From assembly GCF_000813985.1 (NCBI RefSeq), contig NZ_JWLJ01000001.1, positions 608,453 through 672,452 on the forward strand: a DNA stretch of 64,000 nt, read 5' to 3'. Positions 18,583 through 27,436 of this stretch are shown piece by piece. The notes beneath the pieces are model-generated. The model did no database searches. It saw only the letters and a list, made by a program, of their open reading frames with translations, and was not told where the DNA came from. This DNA is from Ruegeria sp. ANG-R (lineage in GTDB: Bacteria; Pseudomonadota; Alphaproteobacteria; Rhodobacterales; Rhodobacteraceae). Position 1 is the first letter of the stretch. Each line of letters opens with the position of its first letter. The position numbers and the translations under genes were made by a program.

Positions 18583-20439
18583 TTAAACCTCCTCGGCCGC
18601 ATGGCCGTGCTGGGTTTTGTCCCAGAAGAAGGGCTTTACCGCCAGTTCCCACAGCCCTTTATAGGCTGCGAGAACGCCCAGTGGATAATAAAGTAACATC
18701 GTCGGCACCCACGGCATCAGGAACCGTCTGTTGCCCGCTATGACCCCAAGCAGGCCGACCAGAAGATTGGCGACTTCTGCGGTGAGAAACAGATAGACAC
18801 AACCCCTAAGAAACTCTGGCGTCATAATGTGTTGAAACGGGTGTGGCAGGTCCAGAAAGATCAGCCAGAAGACCCATAGCACCGGGGCGAAAAGGAACTG
18901 CCCGAGCGTCCCGAGAAAAAAAGCCTGAAGTCCGAGAAATCGGAGCGGCCCAAGATCATGCAGCAGCCGCAGCGGGGCGCGCATATGCACCAGATAAGTG
19001 ACCATGAACCCCTTCAGCCAGCGCGAGCGTTGCTTGACCCAGGGCCACGCACGAAAATTGGCTTCTTCATAGGTGGCGGTGTTCACGATTTCGGTCCGGT
19101 ACCCGGCCCGGCAAAGGCGCACGCCCAGATCGGCGTCCTCGGTGACGTTATGGGCATCCCATCCGCCCAGCTCGACCAGTTTATCGCGGCGGAAGAAAAA
19201 CGTTGTGCCACCCAACGGCACCACGAGGCCCAGCCGGGCGATACCCTTGAGGATGACCCGGAACCAGCCACTGTATTCGATGGTGAAACAGCGTGAGCGC
19301 CAGTTGGTTCGCGGGTTGTAGTAGTCCAGAACGCCTTGCAGACAAACGACATCCTCGGGGGCGGCCGCAAAGTGACGGGCTACGGTTTCGATCTGGTCGG
19401 GCAGGGGGGCGTCTTCGGCATCCCAGACACCCAGAATCTCGCCCCGGCAGAAATCCAGCGCATAGTTCATGGCGCGGGGCTTGGTGGTCAACTTGCCGAG
19501 TTTCGGCACCTCAAGCGCGCGTATCCAACTGGGAAGTTCGACGTCACGCAAAGCCGCTTTGGTAACATCATCCTGTTCCTCTAGCACCAGAATGACATCC
19601 AGGAGTGCCTTTGGGTAGGTCAGCCGCTGCAGACGCGCGATCAGAACTTCGGCGATCTCTTTTTCTTTATAAAGCGGCACCAGAACAGACACGCAGGGCA
19701 GGCGGATTGGTTCTGCCGCAACAGAGCGGGACTTGCGCGGGGCCAGATAAGCAACAAGGCCCGAGAGGCGGAGAAGCAGGAACAGTGCAAGCGTTGCAAG
19801 TGTTGTCCACAGCAAGACGGTCAGTCCCTGCATCGGAAAGCTCGCGAACAGGGTCATCAGCAGCAGGGCCGCTGCGATGGGCCTGACCCGCGCGATTGCC
19901 GTCCAGTTGCGGCAGCTCTGCTGTGCCTCGACCCGCGTTTCGGCTGCCTGCGCCAGTTCAGCGGCAAAGTGGCTGGCAATGGCGGCATCAATCTGTTCGG
20001 TTCCGGCCAGAACCGGCAGGATGGTATAGCCTGTGTCGCTCAGCGCGTCCGAGACCGTATCAAACCTGTCCGGTCTCGCCGTTGCGATCAGCAGGATCGG
20101 CCCAACCCGCATCCACGGCAGAACGTTATGTTTCAGCCAGAACTCCACCGGTTTGAGGGCGCAGAGCTCGGCAGTTGGCGGGGTTTGCTCCAGATCGGCA
20201 ATTTGCAGGCCCGTCTGATCGGATAGTGCCGATAGAACGTCGCCTCGGCTGGCCCAACCTTCACCGATCAGTATTTCACCCAGAGGAGCATTCTGGCGCG
20301 CCTGCATTCGCAGGGCGCGTTGCAATTGTGGTTCGGAGATCACCCCCCGATCCCGCAGGCAGGCACCTAGAGGTTTGCGAGAGTGGGGCCCAGGCACCGG
20401 TTTCGCCGGTATCTGACGCTGGAGATTCAATTCAACCAT
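18583..20439 (-). CDS. Membrane glycosyltransferase (GT2) with N-terminal MshEN domain
   Basis: A 618-residue inner-membrane protein. Residues about 22-150 carry two MshEN/T2SSE-N repeats, KPLGACLRDRGVISEPQLQ and APLGEILIGEGWASRGDVL, a fold that binds c-di-GMP in some proteins. Two membrane helices follow (about 186-232), then a processive GT2 core: VSVLVPLYKE, VWDAED (340-343), TEDADLG (433-439) and QRSRW (470-474), then C-terminal helices. It probably makes or exports a polysaccharide under c-di-GMP control; E. coli NfrB has similar parts. ATG 20439 is chosen since an intrinsic terminator stem lies immediately upstream, with its AGGG acting as ribosome binding site. A CtrA-type box lies at 20488-20502. 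Confidence 0.88.
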   Translation of the reverse strand: MVELNLQRQIPAKPVPGPHSRKPLGACLRDRGVISEPQLQRALRMQARQNAPLGEILIGEGWASRGDVLSALSDQTGLQIADLEQTPPTAELCALKPVEFWLKHNVLPWMRVGPILLIATARPDRFDTVSDALSDTGYTILPVLAGTEQIDAAIASHFAAELAQAAETRVEAQQSCRNWTAIARVRPIAAALLLMTLFASFPMQGLTVLLWTTLATLALFLLLRLSGLVAYLAPRKSRSVAAEPIRLPCVSVLVPLYKEKEIAEVLIARLQRLTYPKALLDVILVLEEQDDVTKAALRDVELPSWIRALEVPKLGKLTTKPRAMNYALDFCRGEILGVWDAEDAPLPDQIETVARHFAAAPEDVVCLQGVLDYYNPRTNWRSRCFTIEYSGWFRVILKGIARLGLVVPLGGTTFFFRRDKLVELGGWDAHNVTEDADLGVRLCRAGYRTEIVNTATYEEANFRAWPWVKQRSRWLKGFMVTYLVHMRAPLRLLHDLGPLRFLGLQAFFLGTLGQFLFAPVLWVFWLIFLDLPHPFQHIMTPEFLRGCVYLFLTAEVANLLVGLLGVIAGNRRFLMPWVPTMLLYYPLGVLAAYKGLWELAVKPFFWDKTQHGHAAEEV

Positions 20440-20440
20440 G

Positions 20441-20475
20441 AAAAAACCCTGCCGCAAGTCACAAACGGCAGGGTT
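20441..20475 (-). terminator. Strong intrinsic terminator of carA, abutting the glycosyltransferase start
   Basis: On the minus strand a 10-bp stem (20466-20475 with 20445-20454, 11-base loop) is followed by TTTTTT (20446-20441) and then C-ATG of the glycosyltransferase. It ends carA transcripts 44 bases after the carA stop. AGGG of the stem is at ribosome-binding-site distance from the next ATG, so the hairpin could also hide that site in read-through RNA. Confidence 0.85.
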
Positions 20476-20487
20476 GCTCAAACAGGG

Positions 20488-20502
20488 TTAACGCGCGGTT
20501 AA
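20488..20502 (-). promoter_or_regulatory. CtrA-type box
   Basis: TTAACGCGCGGTTAA followed by C gives TTAAC-N6-TTAAC, the full CtrA consensus of alphaproteobacteria. It lies about 50-64 bases upstream of the glycosyltransferase ATG, between the carA stop and the terminator stem. CtrA boxes usually overlap a -35 element, which would put the transcription start inside the terminator hairpin. Confidence 0.6.
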
Positions 20503-20518
20503 CTCAGTCAAATCGCAC

Positions 20519-21685
20519 TTAGGCCTGTGCTTTTTGCTCAGCCATAGCGGTCGCAAAGCGTTCGAACAGGTAGAAACTGTCTTGCGGGCCGGGCGAGGCT
20601 TCGGGGTGGTATTGCACAGAATAGACCGGCCGATCTGTCATGCGGATGCCGCAATTTGATCCGTCAAATAGCGACCGGTGCGTTTCGATCACGCCTTCGG
20701 GCAGTGATTGCGCGTCGACCGCGAAGCCGTGGTTCATCGAAGTGATCTCGACCTTACCAGTGTCCAGATCCTTGACCGGGTGGTTGGCGCCGTGGTGACC
20801 GTGGTTCATCTTGACCGTTTTCCCGCCAAGTGCCAGCGCCAGCATCTGGTGCCCAAGGCAAATGCCAAAGACGGGCAGATCGGTGGTTTCAAGCACTTCT
20901 TTGATCATTGGCACCGCGTATTCACCGGTTGCCGCCGGATCACCGGGTCCGTTCGACAGGAACACGCCATCCGGTTCATGTGCCAGCACCTCAGCAGCGG
21001 TTGCTGTTGCGGGCAGTACGGTCACATCGCAGCCGGCCGAGGCGAGACAGCGGAGAATGTTACGCTTGGCGCCGAAGTCCAGCGCGACGACCTTGTGCAC
21101 CGGGGCTTCCTGCCGCTGGTAACCGTCAGGCCAGGCCCAGCGCATTTCGTCCCAGCGATAGCTTTGGGCGCAGGTCACGTCCTTGGCGAGGTCCATACCT
21201 TCAAGCCCTGCAAAACCGCGCGCGGCGGCAATCAGGGCTTCAATGTCAAAGTTGCCCTCGGGATCGTGGGCGAGCGCAACATGCGGTGCGCCCTGCTGGC
21301 GGATTGCGCGGGTCAGACGGCGGGTATCGATACCACCGATCGCAATACGCCCGCGCCGCGCCAGCCAGATTTTCAACTCTTCGGCGGACCGCCAGTTCGA
21401 GGGCTCGGTCGGGTCCCATTTGACGACCATGCCAGCCGCCACCGGATCACTGGTTTCATCATCTTCCGGGTTCACGCCGACATTGCCCACATGCGGGAAG
21501 GTGAAGGTCACAATCTGGCCCGCATAAGAGGGGTCGGTCATGATCTCCTGATAGCCGGTCATGGCGGTGTTGAAGCAGAGTTCCGCAACCGTCTGACCGG
21601 TTGCGCCAAAGCCGTTGCCGTAGAACAGCGTTCCATCGGCCAATGCCAGACATGCGGTGGGCTTGGACGGGGCGTTCGGGGCCAT
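20519..21685 (-). CDS. carA: Carbamoyl-phosphate synthase small subunit
   Basis: A 388-residue glutamine amidotransferase that supplies ammonia to CarB for carbamoyl phosphate (arginine and pyrimidines). N-terminal LALADGTLFYGNGFGATG and ELCFNTAMTGYQEI are CarA-specific; the C-terminal class I GATase carries LSNGPGDP, the nucleophile in FGICLGHQM (Cys about 276) and HPEASPGP (His about 360, Glu about 362). ATG 21685 is preferred to an upstream in-frame start because AGGAG lies at a usable distance. It ends before a strong terminator; carB is not in the window. Confidence 0.97.
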   Translation of the reverse strand: MAPNAPSKPTACLALADGTLFYGNGFGATGQTVAELCFNTAMTGYQEIMTDPSYAGQIVTFTFPHVGNVGVNPEDDETSDPVAAGMVVKWDPTEPSNWRSAEELKIWLARRGRIAIGGIDTRRLTRAIRQQGAPHVALAHDPEGNFDIEALIAAARGFAGLEGMDLAKDVTCAQSYRWDEMRWAWPDGYQRQEAPVHKVVALDFGAKRNILRCLASAGCDVTVLPATATAAEVLAHEPDGVFLSNGPGDPAATGEYAVPMIKEVLETTDLPVFGICLGHQMLALALGGKTVKMNHGHHGANHPVKDLDTGKVEITSMNHGFAVDAQSLPEGVIETHRSLFDGSNCGIRMTDRPVYSVQYHPEASPGPQDSFYLFERFATAMAEQKAQA

Positions 21686-21868
21686 GGCGCGACTCTCCTG
21701 CAAGGTAAACCGGCGCATACCTAAGGGGGTTGAACGCTGTGGTCAAGCCTGTTCAAATTTTGGGCTATTGTTATAAATCAATGCGTTAGCTGTATTCACT
21801 GCCTGTTGTGCCTGCCTTTTTGTTTCGATATGGTCAGGGTTCCTTTGCCATGGGGATGGACAGACCAT

Positions 21869-22351
21869 ATGGATATGCGATCACGGGTGAACTCTGCCCT
21901 GAAGCAAGCAATGAAAGACAAAGAGGCCGAGCGCCTGTCGACATTGCGCCTGATCAATGCAGCGATCAAAGACCGGGATATCGCGACGCGCGGCTCTGGC
22001 AACGAAGAGGCCAAAGGGTGCGGCGATGCTGAGGTTCTTGAAATTCTTGGAAAAATGACCAAACAGCGTAAGGAAAGCGCGCGTGCCTATGAAGAGGGCG
22101 GACGGCTGGATCTGGCCGAGCGCGAACTGCGCGAGGTCGCGGTGATTGAGGAATTCCTGCCCAAGCAGCTGGATGACGATGAGGTCAGCAAGGCCATTCA
22201 GACCGCCATTACTGCCACGGGCGCGGGGTCGATCCGCGATATGGGCAAGGTGATGGGTGAACTGAAGACCCGCTATACCGGCCAGATGGATTTCGGCAAG
22301 GTTGGCCCGATGGTAAAAGACCACCTCTGCGGGGCTTCGAACGGCGGCTGA
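21869..22351 (+). CDS. GatB/YqeY-domain protein
   Basis: A 160-residue YqeY protein: MRSRVNSALKQAMKDKEAER, LRLINAAIKDRDIA, LGKMTKQRKESARAYEEGGR, EFLPKQLDDDEV, and RDMGKVMGELKTRYTGQMDF. The family shares the C-terminal tRNA-interacting fold of GatB but its own job is unclear. It is divergent from carA, a frequent arrangement in alphaproteobacteria. The start at 21869 gives MDMRSRV; the next ATG two codons later would also work. It is convergent with the DUF2244 gene. Confidence 0.88.
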   Translation: MDMRSRVNSALKQAMKDKEAERLSTLRLINAAIKDRDIATRGSGNEEAKGCGDAEVLEILGKMTKQRKESARAYEEGGRLDLAERELREVAVIEEFLPKQLDDDEVSKAIQTAITATGAGSIRDMGKVMGELKTRYTGQMDFGKVGPMVKDHLCGASNGG

Positions 22352-22354
22352 TTA

Positions 22355-22837
22355 TCAGGACTCGCGCAGTTTGCGGGTCAGATCGTCAAAAAGAGTGATC
22401 CGCTCTTCCTCAGAGAGAAACGATCCGATCTCGACTTCTCGCCCGTCGCCGATCAGGGTGACGTAATGCGGCACCGGGCCGCCGCGCGTGCGCATTTCGG
22501 GGCGGGCCCAATATCGATTGCAGGACCATTCCCGATCACCGTTGCGCGGATCGTGATGCACGAGGCGGGCCTGTGTTTTGTTCAGGGTCAGCACTTCGGA
22601 AACGCTGCGGGCGCGATAGTTCATTTCGAACGCCAGCCACAGGCCCAGGACGGTGATCAGCAGGAACGGCAACAAAGCCCACAGCAAAGCGGACCCAAGG
22701 ACTGCGATCAGGGGCATGAGGCCAAACAGGAACAAGGCCAGAATAACGCCCATCGCGCCGCGAGGCGGCAGCGAATTATGCGGCCAAAGGCGCAACTCCT
22801 GTTCGGACTCCGAGGTTTGCTTCCAACGATAGGGCAT
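22355..22837 (-). CDS. DUF2244 membrane protein
   Basis: A 160-residue protein with two adjacent membrane helices (about 28-70) and a cytoplasmic C-terminal part with VLTLNKTQARLVHHDP, WSCNRYWARPE, PHYVTLIGDGREVEIGSFL and EERITLFDDLTRKL. This layout is DUF2244, often found near cytochrome oxidase genes in alphaproteobacteria; ctaD is 0.8 kb away on the same strand. Function is not established. Confidence 0.82.
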   Translation of the reverse strand: MPYRWKQTSESEQELRLWPHNSLPPRGAMGVILALFLFGLMPLIAVLGSALLWALLPFLLITVLGLWLAFEMNYRARSVSEVLTLNKTQARLVHHDPRNGDREWSCNRYWARPEMRTRGGPVPHYVTLIGDGREVEIGSFLSEEERITLFDDLTRKLRES

Positions 22838-22882
22838 AGCTGAAAACTAGCGCAGCGGCTGCTGAAATCGAAGCGCTAAATC

Positions 22883-23482
22883 TCAGACCACATGGCCCAC
22901 ACGGACCCAGGACAGGGCATCATCCAACCTGTCATCCCCCCAAAATACCTCACCCCGGACAACAAAGCTTGGTGCGCCGAAAACGCCCAGCTGGATTGCG
23001 ACGTCGGTCTCGGCCTCAAGCGCTGCGGTGATGTCCGGGCTACGGGCGCGGGACAGGGTCAGGCGCGGGTCCTGCTGGCATCGGTGCAAGGCTTCGGACA
23101 CGGCGTTCTCGCTACCGGCCTCGATGCCGTCTTCGAACCAGATCCGGTAGAGGTTTTCCGTGAATGACTTACCCCAGCCATCCTGCATCCCCAGCAGCGC
23201 CACCTGATTGGCGAGCGCAAGATCCGAGATTGGATAGGGTGCCGGCAGTTTGGCGTGGATATGGTACTTGGCGGCGCGCCGTTCGATGTCACGCCACATA
23301 TAGGCCGACTTTACCGGTTTGCCCGCAAAGGGGATGTTCTGCTGTTCTGACATCACCGTGCGCACATTGAACGGGCGCCATGTCACCGTCGCATCGTTTT
23401 TATCGCACCACTCTTCCAGACGCATGATCGTCAGAAAGCTGTATGTGCTGCCAATAGAGAACCAAAAATCGATTTCGGGCAT
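22883..23482 (-). CDS. DsbA-family 2-hydroxychromene-2-carboxylate isomerase-like protein
   Basis: A 199-residue thioredoxin-fold protein beginning EIDFWFSIGSTYSFL, with a serine where DsbA has CxxC, then WRPFNVRTVM, WRDIERRAAKY and the C-terminal LGVFGAPSFVVRGEVFWGDDR with the cis-proline. That pattern is the HCCA isomerase/GST-kappa branch, which uses glutathione in aromatic catabolism. No naphthalene genes are nearby, so the true substrate is open. It stands alone between DUF2244 and ctaD. Confidence 0.85.
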   Translation of the reverse strand: MPEIDFWFSIGSTYSFLTIMRLEEWCDKNDATVTWRPFNVRTVMSEQQNIPFAGKPVKSAYMWRDIERRAAKYHIHAKLPAPYPISDLALANQVALLGMQDGWGKSFTENLYRIWFEDGIEAGSENAVSEALHRCQQDPRLTLSRARSPDITAALEAETDVAIQLGVFGAPSFVVRGEVFWGDDRLDDALSWVRVGHVV

Positions 23483-23591
23483 CTGGAACCTCCGGTTTGC
23501 CGGATGAGTTGCTCGAAGCAGAATAGCCTATTTTTGTCGTTCTGGCGACTTAGTCAGTGTTTTGCTTTACCAAAGGAGCGTCTCGACAAAG

Positions 23592-23620
23592 AAAAAACCC
23601 CGCCGTCAGAGGCGGGGTTT
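23592..23620 (-). terminator. ctaD terminator
   Basis: AAACCCCGCC (23595-23604) pairs with GGCGGGGTTT (23611-23620) around GTCAGA. Read on the minus strand the stem is followed by six T residues (23597-23592), a textbook intrinsic terminator 20 bases after the ctaD stop. Confidence 0.9.
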
Positions 23621-23640
23621 TCTTTGATTTACTTGCAGGA

Positions 23641-25299
23641 TCAGTGGGCGTGGCCCTTATCCCAGTCCTCCTGCTTAGGCAGTTGCTCGAACGTGTGTTC
23701 GGGCGGCGGCGAGGGCAGGGTCCATTCCAGCGTGTCCGCGTATTCGTTCCAGTAGTTGTTCTGGGTGATACGCGCGCCACGCAGCAGGGCGTAGATCACG
23801 ATTCCGAAGAACAGCAGGAACGAGGCGAAGGAAATGAACGCACCGATCGACGAGACAAAGTTCCACTGCGCAAATGCCTCGGGGTAGTCGATGTAGCGAC
23901 GTGGCATACCCTGACGGCCCAGGAAGTGCTGCGGGAAGAAGGTCAGGTTGGCGCCGATGAAGAACAGCCAGAAGTGAACCTTGCCCCAGAATTCCGAGTA
24001 CTGACGACCGGTCATCTTGCCAAAGTAGAAGTAGACACCGGCAAAGATTGCAAAGACGGCACCCAAGCTCATCACATAGTGGAAGTGCGCCACCACGTAG
24101 TATGTGTCGTGATAGGCGCGGTCGATACCCGCCTGGCTCAACACAACGCCGGTCACACCACCAACGGTGAACAGGAACAGGAAGCCGAAGGCAAACAGCA
24201 TCGGCGTCTTGAACTCGATGGAACCGCCCCACATGGTTGCGATCCACGAGAAGACCTTAACGCCCGTCGGAACCGCGATGACCATGGTGGCCAGCATGAA
24301 GTAGGCCTGCTGACGCAGTGACATGCCAACGGTGTACATGTGGTGCGCCCAAACGACGAAGCCCAGAACGCCAATCGCGATGATCGCCCAAACCATCGGC
24401 AGGTAACCGAAGATCGGTTTGCGTGCGAAGGTCGCAATCACGTGGCTGATGATGCCAAAGCCGGGCAGGATCACGATGTACACTTCCGGGTGGCCGAAGA
24501 ACCACAGGATGTGCTGATACAGGATCGGATCGCCGCCACCGGCCGGATCAAAGAAGGTGAAGCCAAAGTTGCGATCCATCAGCAACATGGTGATTGCGCC
24601 CGCCAGAACAGGCAGCGACAGCAGAATCAGCCACGAGGTGACGAAGATCGACCAGCTGAACAGCGGCACCTTGAACAGGGTCATGCCCGGGGCACGCATG
24701 TTCAGGAAGGTGGTGATCATGTTGATCGCGCCGAGGATCGAGGAGGCGCCCGATACGTGCACGGCAAAGATTGCGAGGTCCATGGACATGCCGCCCTCGG
24801 TCGTGGACAGCGGCGGATAGAGCACCCAACCAACGCCCGAGCCGAGCTGGTCGTTACCACCGGGGCTGAGCAGCGAGGCCACACCCAGAGACGTGCCTGC
24901 GACGTACAGCCAGAAGGACAGGTTGTTCATCCGCGGGAACGCCATATCCGGCGCGCCGATCTGTAACGGCATGAAATAGTTGCCAAATCCACCGAACAGG
25001 GCAGGAATGACCACGAAGAACATCATCAGAACACCGTGATAGGTGATCATCACGTTCCACAGGTGTCCATTCGGTGTACACGGGTCGGCCATGAAGCCTT
25101 CGAGGCACATGTACTGAACACCGGGGTGCATCAGCTCGAGCCGCATATAGATGGTCATCAGTACCGAAATAAACCCGGCCAGTGCCGAGAAGATCAGGTA
25201 GAGAATCCCGATATCCTTGTGGTTGGTCGACATGAACCAGCGGGTAAAGAACCCGCGCTGGTCTTCATGATCGTGACCATGAATGGCTGCGTCTGCCAT
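23641..25299 (-). CDS. ctaD: Cytochrome c oxidase subunit I (aa3 type)
   Basis: A 552-residue heme-copper oxidase subunit with about twelve membrane helices. Landmarks are [26 protein letters not shown]-like [21 protein letters not shown], the CuB/heme region [45 protein letters not shown] and [16 protein letters not shown]. It reduces oxygen to water and pumps protons at the end of the aerobic chain. AGGAGG precedes the ATG at 25299; a longer in-frame extension is rejected. A perfect FNR box lies about 100 bases upstream. The other subunits are not in the window. Confidence 0.98.
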   Translation of the reverse strand: MADAAIHGHDHEDQRGFFTRWFMSTNHKDIGILYLIFSALAGFISVLMTIYMRLELMHPGVQYMCLEGFMADPCTPNGHLWNVMITYHGVLMMFFVVIPALFGGFGNYFMPLQIGAPDMAFPRMNNLSFWLYVAGTSLGVASLLSPGGNDQLGSGVGWVLYPPLSTTEGGMSMDLAIFAVHVSGASSILGAINMITTFLNMRAPGMTLFKVPLFSWSIFVTSWLILLSLPVLAGAITMLLMDRNFGFTFFDPAGGGDPILYQHILWFFGHPEVYIVILPGFGIISHVIATFARKPIFGYLPMVWAIIAIGVLGFVVWAHHMYTVGMSLRQQAYFMLATMVIAVPTGVKVFSWIATMWGGSIEFKTPMLFAFGFLFLFTVGGVTGVVLSQAGIDRAYHDTYYVVAHFHYVMSLGAVFAIFAGVYFYFGKMTGRQYSEFWGKVHFWLFFIGANLTFFPQHFLGRQGMPRRYIDYPEAFAQWNFVSSIGAFISFASFLLFFGIVIYALLRGARITQNNYWNEYADTLEWTLPSPPPEHTFEQLPKQEDWDKGHAH

Positions 25300-25401
25300 T
25301 AGGTGCCTCCTGTTGCAACTGCACCGCGCAGCCGGACCTCTCCAACGCGCGGGATTCCTGCTGGTTTTAGAATGCGAGGGGGCGACCTTCAATGGCCGAG
25401 T

Positions 25402-25415
25402 TTGATCTGGATCAA
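25402..25415. promoter_or_regulatory. FNR/FnrL box upstream of ctaD
   Basis: TTGAT-CTGG-ATCAA is an exact FNR-type inverted repeat, 103 bases before the ctaD ATG and 164 bases before the divergent HIT gene. In Rhodobacteraceae FnrL controls respiratory oxidase genes with oxygen, so oxygen-dependent control of ctaD is inferred. Confidence 0.75.
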
Positions 25416-25578
25416 GAATAATTGTCGCGGGCAGGGGGCTGCGCGCGGGAATTTGACCTTGGATGCGGCGTATCTGGGGACTGCACCCGTGATTTCAAGG
25501 GGGACGGGGGAAACCCGCTTGACCCGCCCTGGGGGCCGGATCAGAACAGAAGGGACGTTCCAAACCCGGAGGCCCGAG

Positions 25579-25998
25579 ATGACCGCCTATGATCCCGAAA
25601 ACATCTTCGCCAAGATTCTGCGCGGAGAGATTCCGTCGAACCGCGTCTACGAAGATGAAGATACCGTCGCCCTGATGGATATCATGCCTCGGTCGGATGG
25701 GCATCTGTTGGTCATCCCGAAGACGCCGTGCCGCAACATGCTGGACGCGTCGCCGGAACAGCTGGCGGCGGTGATGGCGACAGTGCAGAAAATGGCGCGG
25801 GCCGTGAAGGTCGCCTTTGACGCGGATGGGGTAACGGTTCAGCAGTTCAACGAAGCCGCAGGCGGGCAGGAAGTATTCCACCTGCATGTCCACGTCCTGC
25901 CGCGCCACGAGGGCGCTTCGATGCGGCCGCCGGGCAAGATGGGAGATTTCGATCTGATTGCTGAGCATGGAGAGAAAATCCGGGCTGCTCTGGCGTGA
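25579..25998 (+). CDS. HIT-family nucleotide hydrolase
   Basis: A 139-residue histidine-triad protein: NIFAKILRGEIPSNRVYEDE at the start, HLLVIPKTPCRNMLD, and the triad HLHVHVLPRH (101-110) near the end. It most resembles bacterial HinT/Hit proteins that hydrolyse AMP-linked amines or dinucleoside phosphates. GGAGG lies just ahead of ATG 25579. It is divergent from ctaD and could share the FNR-controlled region. Confidence 0.92.
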   Translation: MTAYDPENIFAKILRGEIPSNRVYEDEDTVALMDIMPRSDGHLLVIPKTPCRNMLDASPEQLAAVMATVQKMARAVKVAFDADGVTVQQFNEAAGGQEVFHLHVHVLPRHEGASMRPPGKMGDFDLIAEHGEKIRAALA

Positions 25999-26000
25999 CG

Positions 26001-26414
26001 CTAATGTGAACTCTCGCAAATGCCATGATCCCCAAATGCGTGCAGCACGGCGCAAACGTGATCGTGCTGCCCGTCGCAGGCTCTGGTGATGCGAACCAGT
26101 TCCTTTTCCAACCTCCGGAGCCGCGCGATCCGATCTCTCAGATCCGATAACTGCCGTTCTGCAATGTCGTGGGCCCTGTTCAGATCGTCCCCGTGCGCAC
26201 CTTCCAGAGTGAGCAGCGCTTCGATATCTGCGAGGGGCAAACCCAGATCGCGCGTATGGCGAATGAACCGCAGGCATCGCAATGAAGCATCGTCATAGCG
26301 GCGCTGGTTTCCGGCGGTACGTTCGGGTTCAGGCAGCAACCCTTTGTCCTCGTAGAACCGGATGGTGGGTATTTTAACCCCGGTTTGGCGGGAGAGTTCT
26401 CCGATCGAGTACAT
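26001..26414 (-). CDS. MerR-family metal-responsive regulator
   Basis: A 137-residue activator: N-terminal HTH MYSIGELSRQTGVKIPTIRF followed by YEDKGLLPEPERT and RRY, a dimerisation helix, and a C-terminal metal-type cluster CDGQHDHVC (Cys about 113, His 116 and 118, Cys 121) with a further Cys at 133. This resembles the ZntR/CadR/PbrR branch. It is divergent from a CDF exporter with a MerR-type operator between them, so it most likely switches the exporter on in response to zinc, cadmium or lead. Confidence 0.9.
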   Translation of the reverse strand: MYSIGELSRQTGVKIPTIRFYEDKGLLPEPERTAGNQRRYDDASLRCLRFIRHTRDLGLPLADIEALLTLEGAHGDDLNRAHDIAERQLSDLRDRIARLRRLEKELVRITRACDGQHDHVCAVLHAFGDHGICESSH

Positions 26415-26430
26415 TTTCCGCAGCTTCCTC

Positions 26431-26460
26431 TTGAACCTCTAGTGACTAGAGGAATTACAT
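26431..26460 (+). promoter_or_regulatory. MerR-type promoter/operator for CDF exporter
   Basis: TTGAAC (26431-26436) is followed by the perfect palindrome CCTCTAGT-G-ACTAGAGG (26436-26452) and a TTACAT/TACATA -10-like element (26455-26461). The 18-19 base spacer filled by the palindrome is the hallmark of MerR-activated promoters. It drives the gene at 26495. Confidence 0.75.
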
Positions 26461-26494
26461 AACATGCTGAACCAAACCAAGGGATGCATTTTAC

Positions 26495-27436
26495 ATGGCA
26501 CATCAGCATTCACATTCAGGGCACGACCACCACCACGGACATATTGACCCTGAGGCCGGAGATGTCCGCGTAGCATGGGCCATCGCGGTTAACATGTTCC
26601 TGACACTGGCGCAGATTGTGGGCGGCATCTTTTCTGGGTCGCTCGCCCTGATTGCGGACGCGCTGCACAACCTTTCTGATGCGGTTGCGCTTGTTATTGC
26701 TTTCTTTGCCCGCAAGATCGCTCGACGGCCCGCTGATCCACGCATGAGTTTCGGTTATGGCCGGGCCGAAGTCGTCGCAGCGCTGATCAACTACACCACG
26801 TTGGTCCTGCTGTCGGTTTATCTGATGTATGAAGGCATAATGCGGTTCTTCGAGCCGGAGCCCGTCAATGGCTGGATCGTTGTCTGGATTGCCGCGATCG
26901 CGCTTGTGGTCGATCTGATTACCGCCGCGCTGACCTATTCCATGGCCAAGGACAGCATGAATATCCGGGCTGCGTTTCTGCACAACGTGGCCGATGCGAT
27001 GGGTTCGGTCGCGGTGATTGTCGCAGGGACGGCGGTCATCTTGTTCAACTGGACCTGGGTAGACCCGGCAGTCACCATTATGATCTCGTTTTACATCCTC
27101 TGGCATGTCAAATCCGAGATTGGAGAAACCATTCGCGTGTTGATGCTGGGCGCGCCGCCGGAGTTGGACCCGGAAGAGGTTGCCTCGGCCATCGAGGGTG
27201 TCACGGGCGTCGTCGAGGTGCACCACATACATTTGTGGAGTATGCAGGAGCGTGAGCCCGCGCTTACGGCGCATCTGGTCATTTCGGCAGATGCGTGGAA
27301 CCAGGCCGAAGATATCCGCGTTTCGGTCAAGCAGGCGCTGCAGGGGCGGTTTGGTCTTGGTCACGTCACGCTGGAAGTCGAAGGCAGCGGGCGTGTTTGC
27401 GCCGAAGCCGCCCGTTTTGGGCATCAGCAGGACTAG
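26495..27436 (+). CDS. Cation diffusion facilitator (Zn/Cd/Co type exporter)
   Basis: A 313-residue CDF protein. A histidine-rich head (HQHSHSGHDHHHGH) precedes six membrane helices with the paired metal sites: LHNLSDAVAL (His about 58, Asp 62) and LHNVADAMGS (His about 163, Asp 167). The cytoplasmic ferredoxin-like C-terminal domain includes GVVEVHHIHLWSM. It pumps divalent metal out of the cytoplasm against protons, CzcD/ZitB-like. Controlled by the divergent MerR regulator through the operator at 26431-26460. Confidence 0.93.
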   Translation: MAHQHSHSGHDHHHGHIDPEAGDVRVAWAIAVNMFLTLAQIVGGIFSGSLALIADALHNLSDAVALVIAFFARKIARRPADPRMSFGYGRAEVVAALINYTTLVLLSVYLMYEGIMRFFEPEPVNGWIVVWIAAIALVVDLITAALTYSMAKDSMNIRAAFLHNVADAMGSVAVIVAGTAVILFNWTWVDPAVTIMISFYILWHVKSEIGETIRVLMLGAPPELDPEEVASAIEGVTGVVEVHHIHLWSMQEREPALTAHLVISADAWNQAEDIRVSVKQALQGRFGLGHVTLEVEGSGRVCAEAARFGHQQD

